The notes under the pieces are model-generated. The model was given only the letters and a program-made list of their open reading frames with translations, did not search any database and had not been told where the DNA came from. A program made the position numbers and the translations under genes. This document shows positions 6,340 to 6,848 of a stretch of DNA of 6,848 nucleotides, piece by piece (positions within the stretch are counted from its first letter, which is position 1; every line of letters starts with the position of its first letter). Source of the stretch: an uncultured Gammaproteobacteria bacterium (GTDB taxonomy: Bacteria; Pseudomonadota; Gammaproteobacteria; GCA-002705445; GCA-002716945); contig CAJWIW010000050.1 of assembly GCA_913041865.1 (NCBI GenBank), forward strand, positions 1-6,848, written 5' to 3'.

Positions 6340-6725
6340 TTATCATCCAGGATGTTATTCTTATCTTTCCAGTTCTTTTTAATGTATTTTGTAGTCACAG
6401 TTGTGGTAATCCCACCTCGTACCTTCCAGTATCCAACAACTGACATATATCTTGGTTTCGTAAGTTCAACTAATTCGCTCAGAATTTGATTAGTATTGTC
6501 CTCATGAAATGCACCTACGTCACGATATGATGCCATATAGAGTTTAAGTGATTTCAGCTCAACACACTTCTTGTCTGGTATGTAATTTATTTCAAATTCT
6601 GCAAAATCAGGTTGACCTGTAAGAGGACATAGGCATGTAAACTCAGGAATATCCATAGTAATTAGGTAGTCGTTACTTTTGGCTGGGTTTTCAAATGTTT
6701 CTAGTATGTCTTTATGTAGGGTCAT
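6336..6725 (-). CDS. queF: NADPH-dependent 7-cyano-7-deazaguanine reductase, unimodular (type I) QueF
   Basis: A 129-residue protein of the tunnel-fold (T-fold) superfamily, of short type I, not the about 280-residue type II form of E. coli. QueF reduces the nitrile preQ0 to preQ1 with two NADPH, the step before tRNA-guanine transglycosylase in queuosine synthesis. Catalytic Cys33 lies in LCPLTGQPDF (32-41) with Asp40; the QueF motif ELKSLKLY (56-63) is intact; the substrate-binding His74-Glu75 pair lies in GAFHED (71-76); VRGGI (102-106) is the usual C-terminal motif. The start is supported by AAGGAG 8 nt upstream. It is the first gene of the - strand unit and overlaps the M23 gene by 4 nt. 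No other queuosine gene is in the window, and the leader is too short for a preQ1 riboswitch. Confidence 0.96.
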   Translation of the reverse strand: MTLHKDILETFENPAKSNDYLITMDIPEFTCLCPLTGQPDFAEFEINYIPDKKCVELKSLKLYMASYRDVGAFHEDNTNQILSELVELTKPRYMSVVGYWKVRGGITTTVTTKYIKKNWKDKNNILDDK

Positions 6726-6733
6726 TTAGTTAT

Positions 6734-6739
6734 CTCCTT
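6734..6739 (-). promoter_or_regulatory. Shine-Dalgarno of queF
   Basis: On the - strand AAGGAG lies 8 nt before the ATG at 6725 and supports that start. Confidence 0.8.
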
Positions 6740-6747
6740 GTAGTAGT

Positions 6748-6753
6748 ATTATA
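6748..6753 (-). promoter_or_regulatory. Candidate -10 element for queF-M23 transcription
   Basis: A perfect TATAAT on the - strand, 22 nt before the queF ATG. The expected -35 position shows only poor matches (TAGATT at a 16-nt spacing is the best I find), so the call rests on the -10 box and its place in the divergent gap. In AT-rich DNA chance matches are common. The implied 5' leader would be only about 15 nt. Confidence 0.45.
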
Positions 6754-6756
6754 GCC

Positions 6757-6775
6757 TAGATAATATTATAATCTA
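6757..6775. repeat. 19-nt imperfect palindrome in the divergent promoter region
   Basis: TAGATAATATTATAATCTA reads nearly the same on both strands: eight of nine arm pairs match around a central base, with one A/A mismatch at the sixth position. It contains the candidate smc -10 box (6767-6772) and lies just upstream of the queF -10 box, a position that could let one bound protein affect both promoters. It is almost all A/T, so it may be chance. Confidence 0.4.
6767..6772 (+). promoter_or_regulatory. Candidate -10 element for smc
   Basis: A perfect TATAAT on the + strand, 17 nt before the smc ATG. The sequence 17 nt upstream (TAGTAT, 6744-6749) is a poor -35; TTGTAG at 6738-6743 is better but 23 nt away. 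The -10 would place the transcription start about 10 nt before the ATG, leaving too little leader to include the whole Shine-Dalgarno, so the true promoter may instead lie slightly upstream. Confidence 0.35.
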
Positions 6776-6777
6776 TT

Positions 6778-6782
6778 AAGGG
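6778..6782 (+). promoter_or_regulatory. Shine-Dalgarno of smc
   Basis: AAGGG lies 7 nt before the ATG at 6790 and supports that start for smc. Confidence 0.7.
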
Positions 6783-6789
6783 TATTTTA

Positions 6790-6848
6790 ATGCGTTTAAC
6801 AAAAATTAAATTAGCTGGATTCAAAACATTTGTAGACCCCACAACACT
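6790..6848 (+). CDS. smc: Chromosome segregation protein SMC, N-terminal start only
   Basis: The frame opens at the ATG and runs off the window end: MRLTKIKLAGFKTFVDPTT, 19 codons plus two bases. This is the highly conserved beginning of bacterial SMC ATPases (usually M(R/Y)LKKIxLxGFKSFVDPT), just before the Walker A loop. SMC is a long coiled-coil ATPase that, with ScpA and ScpB, organises and segregates the chromosome. Thr13 stands where Ser is usual, a conservative change. The body of the gene is outside the window, so integrity cannot be judged. It is divergent from queF over a 64-nt gap. A stand-alone smc argues against an enterobacterial host, which would use MukB. Confidence 0.9.
   Translation, partial: MRLTKIKLAGFKTFVDPTT

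Noticed and set aside
6726..6747. preQ1 riboswitch upstream of queF
   Set aside because: The space between the candidate -10 box and the ATG is about 22 nt, too short for even the small preQ1-I aptamer, and no C-rich loop with an A-rich tail is seen.
1..6848. Undescribed defence system, mobile element, CRISPR array or RNA gene
   Set aside because: Every stretch is explained by known housekeeping families or short spacers; no spaced repeats, integrase or transposase, tRNA or rRNA signature was found on either strand.

Overview
This is an AT-rich (about one third G+C by eye), densely packed chromosomal window from a gammaproteobacterium. The evidence is the gene set itself: an Isc-type ferredoxin tail with IscX, then ndk, hisS, yfgM, bamB and der, which is a typical gammaproteobacterial neighbourhood, plus a separate smc gene (an SMC-type rather than a MukB-type condensin). 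The low G+C, near absence of spacers and slightly shortened proteins fit a streamlined genome such as a free-living marine or symbiotic lineage (SUP05/Thioglobaceae-like or SAR86-like). I cannot fix the lineage from this sequence alone.

Region 1 (1-5152, + strand) is a run of seven genes: the last codons of fdx, then iscX, ndk, hisS, yfgM, bamB and der. Gaps are at most 6 nt, fdx/iscX overlap by 1 nt and yfgM/bamB by 4 nt, so one transcript continuing from the isc operon is likely. Its genes cover Fe-S cluster assembly (fdx, iscX), nucleotide balance (ndk), His-tRNA charging (hisS), protein export and outer-membrane protein assembly (yfgM, bamB) and 50S ribosome maturation (der). iscX and ndk have Shine-Dalgarno sequences, but hisS, yfgM, bamB and der have none that is recognisable, which suggests translational coupling. 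The run ends in a strong hairpin terminator that overlaps the last codons of der.

Region 2 (5183-6725, - strand) holds three genes read towards der: queF (7-cyano-7-deazaguanine reductase, queuosine pathway), a secreted M23-family peptidoglycan endopeptidase that overlaps queF by 4 nt, and, after a 62-nt gap, a small DUF4242 (SCO4226-like) protein with a near-perfect Shine-Dalgarno. The hairpin at 5136-5161 can serve as terminator for both convergent units.

Region 3 (6726-6848) is a 64-nt divergent promoter region with a perfect TATAAT on each strand and a 19-nt imperfect palindrome over one of them, followed by the first 19 codons of smc on the + strand.

There are no RNA genes, mobile elements, CRISPR arrays or phage genes, and no gene-free stretch over 300 nt. 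I see no undescribed system: this is housekeeping sequence. The points worth a second look are the compacted gene order, the missing Shine-Dalgarno sequences, the terminator inside der, the small divergent control region and some departures from family consensus in Der, HisRS and BamB.
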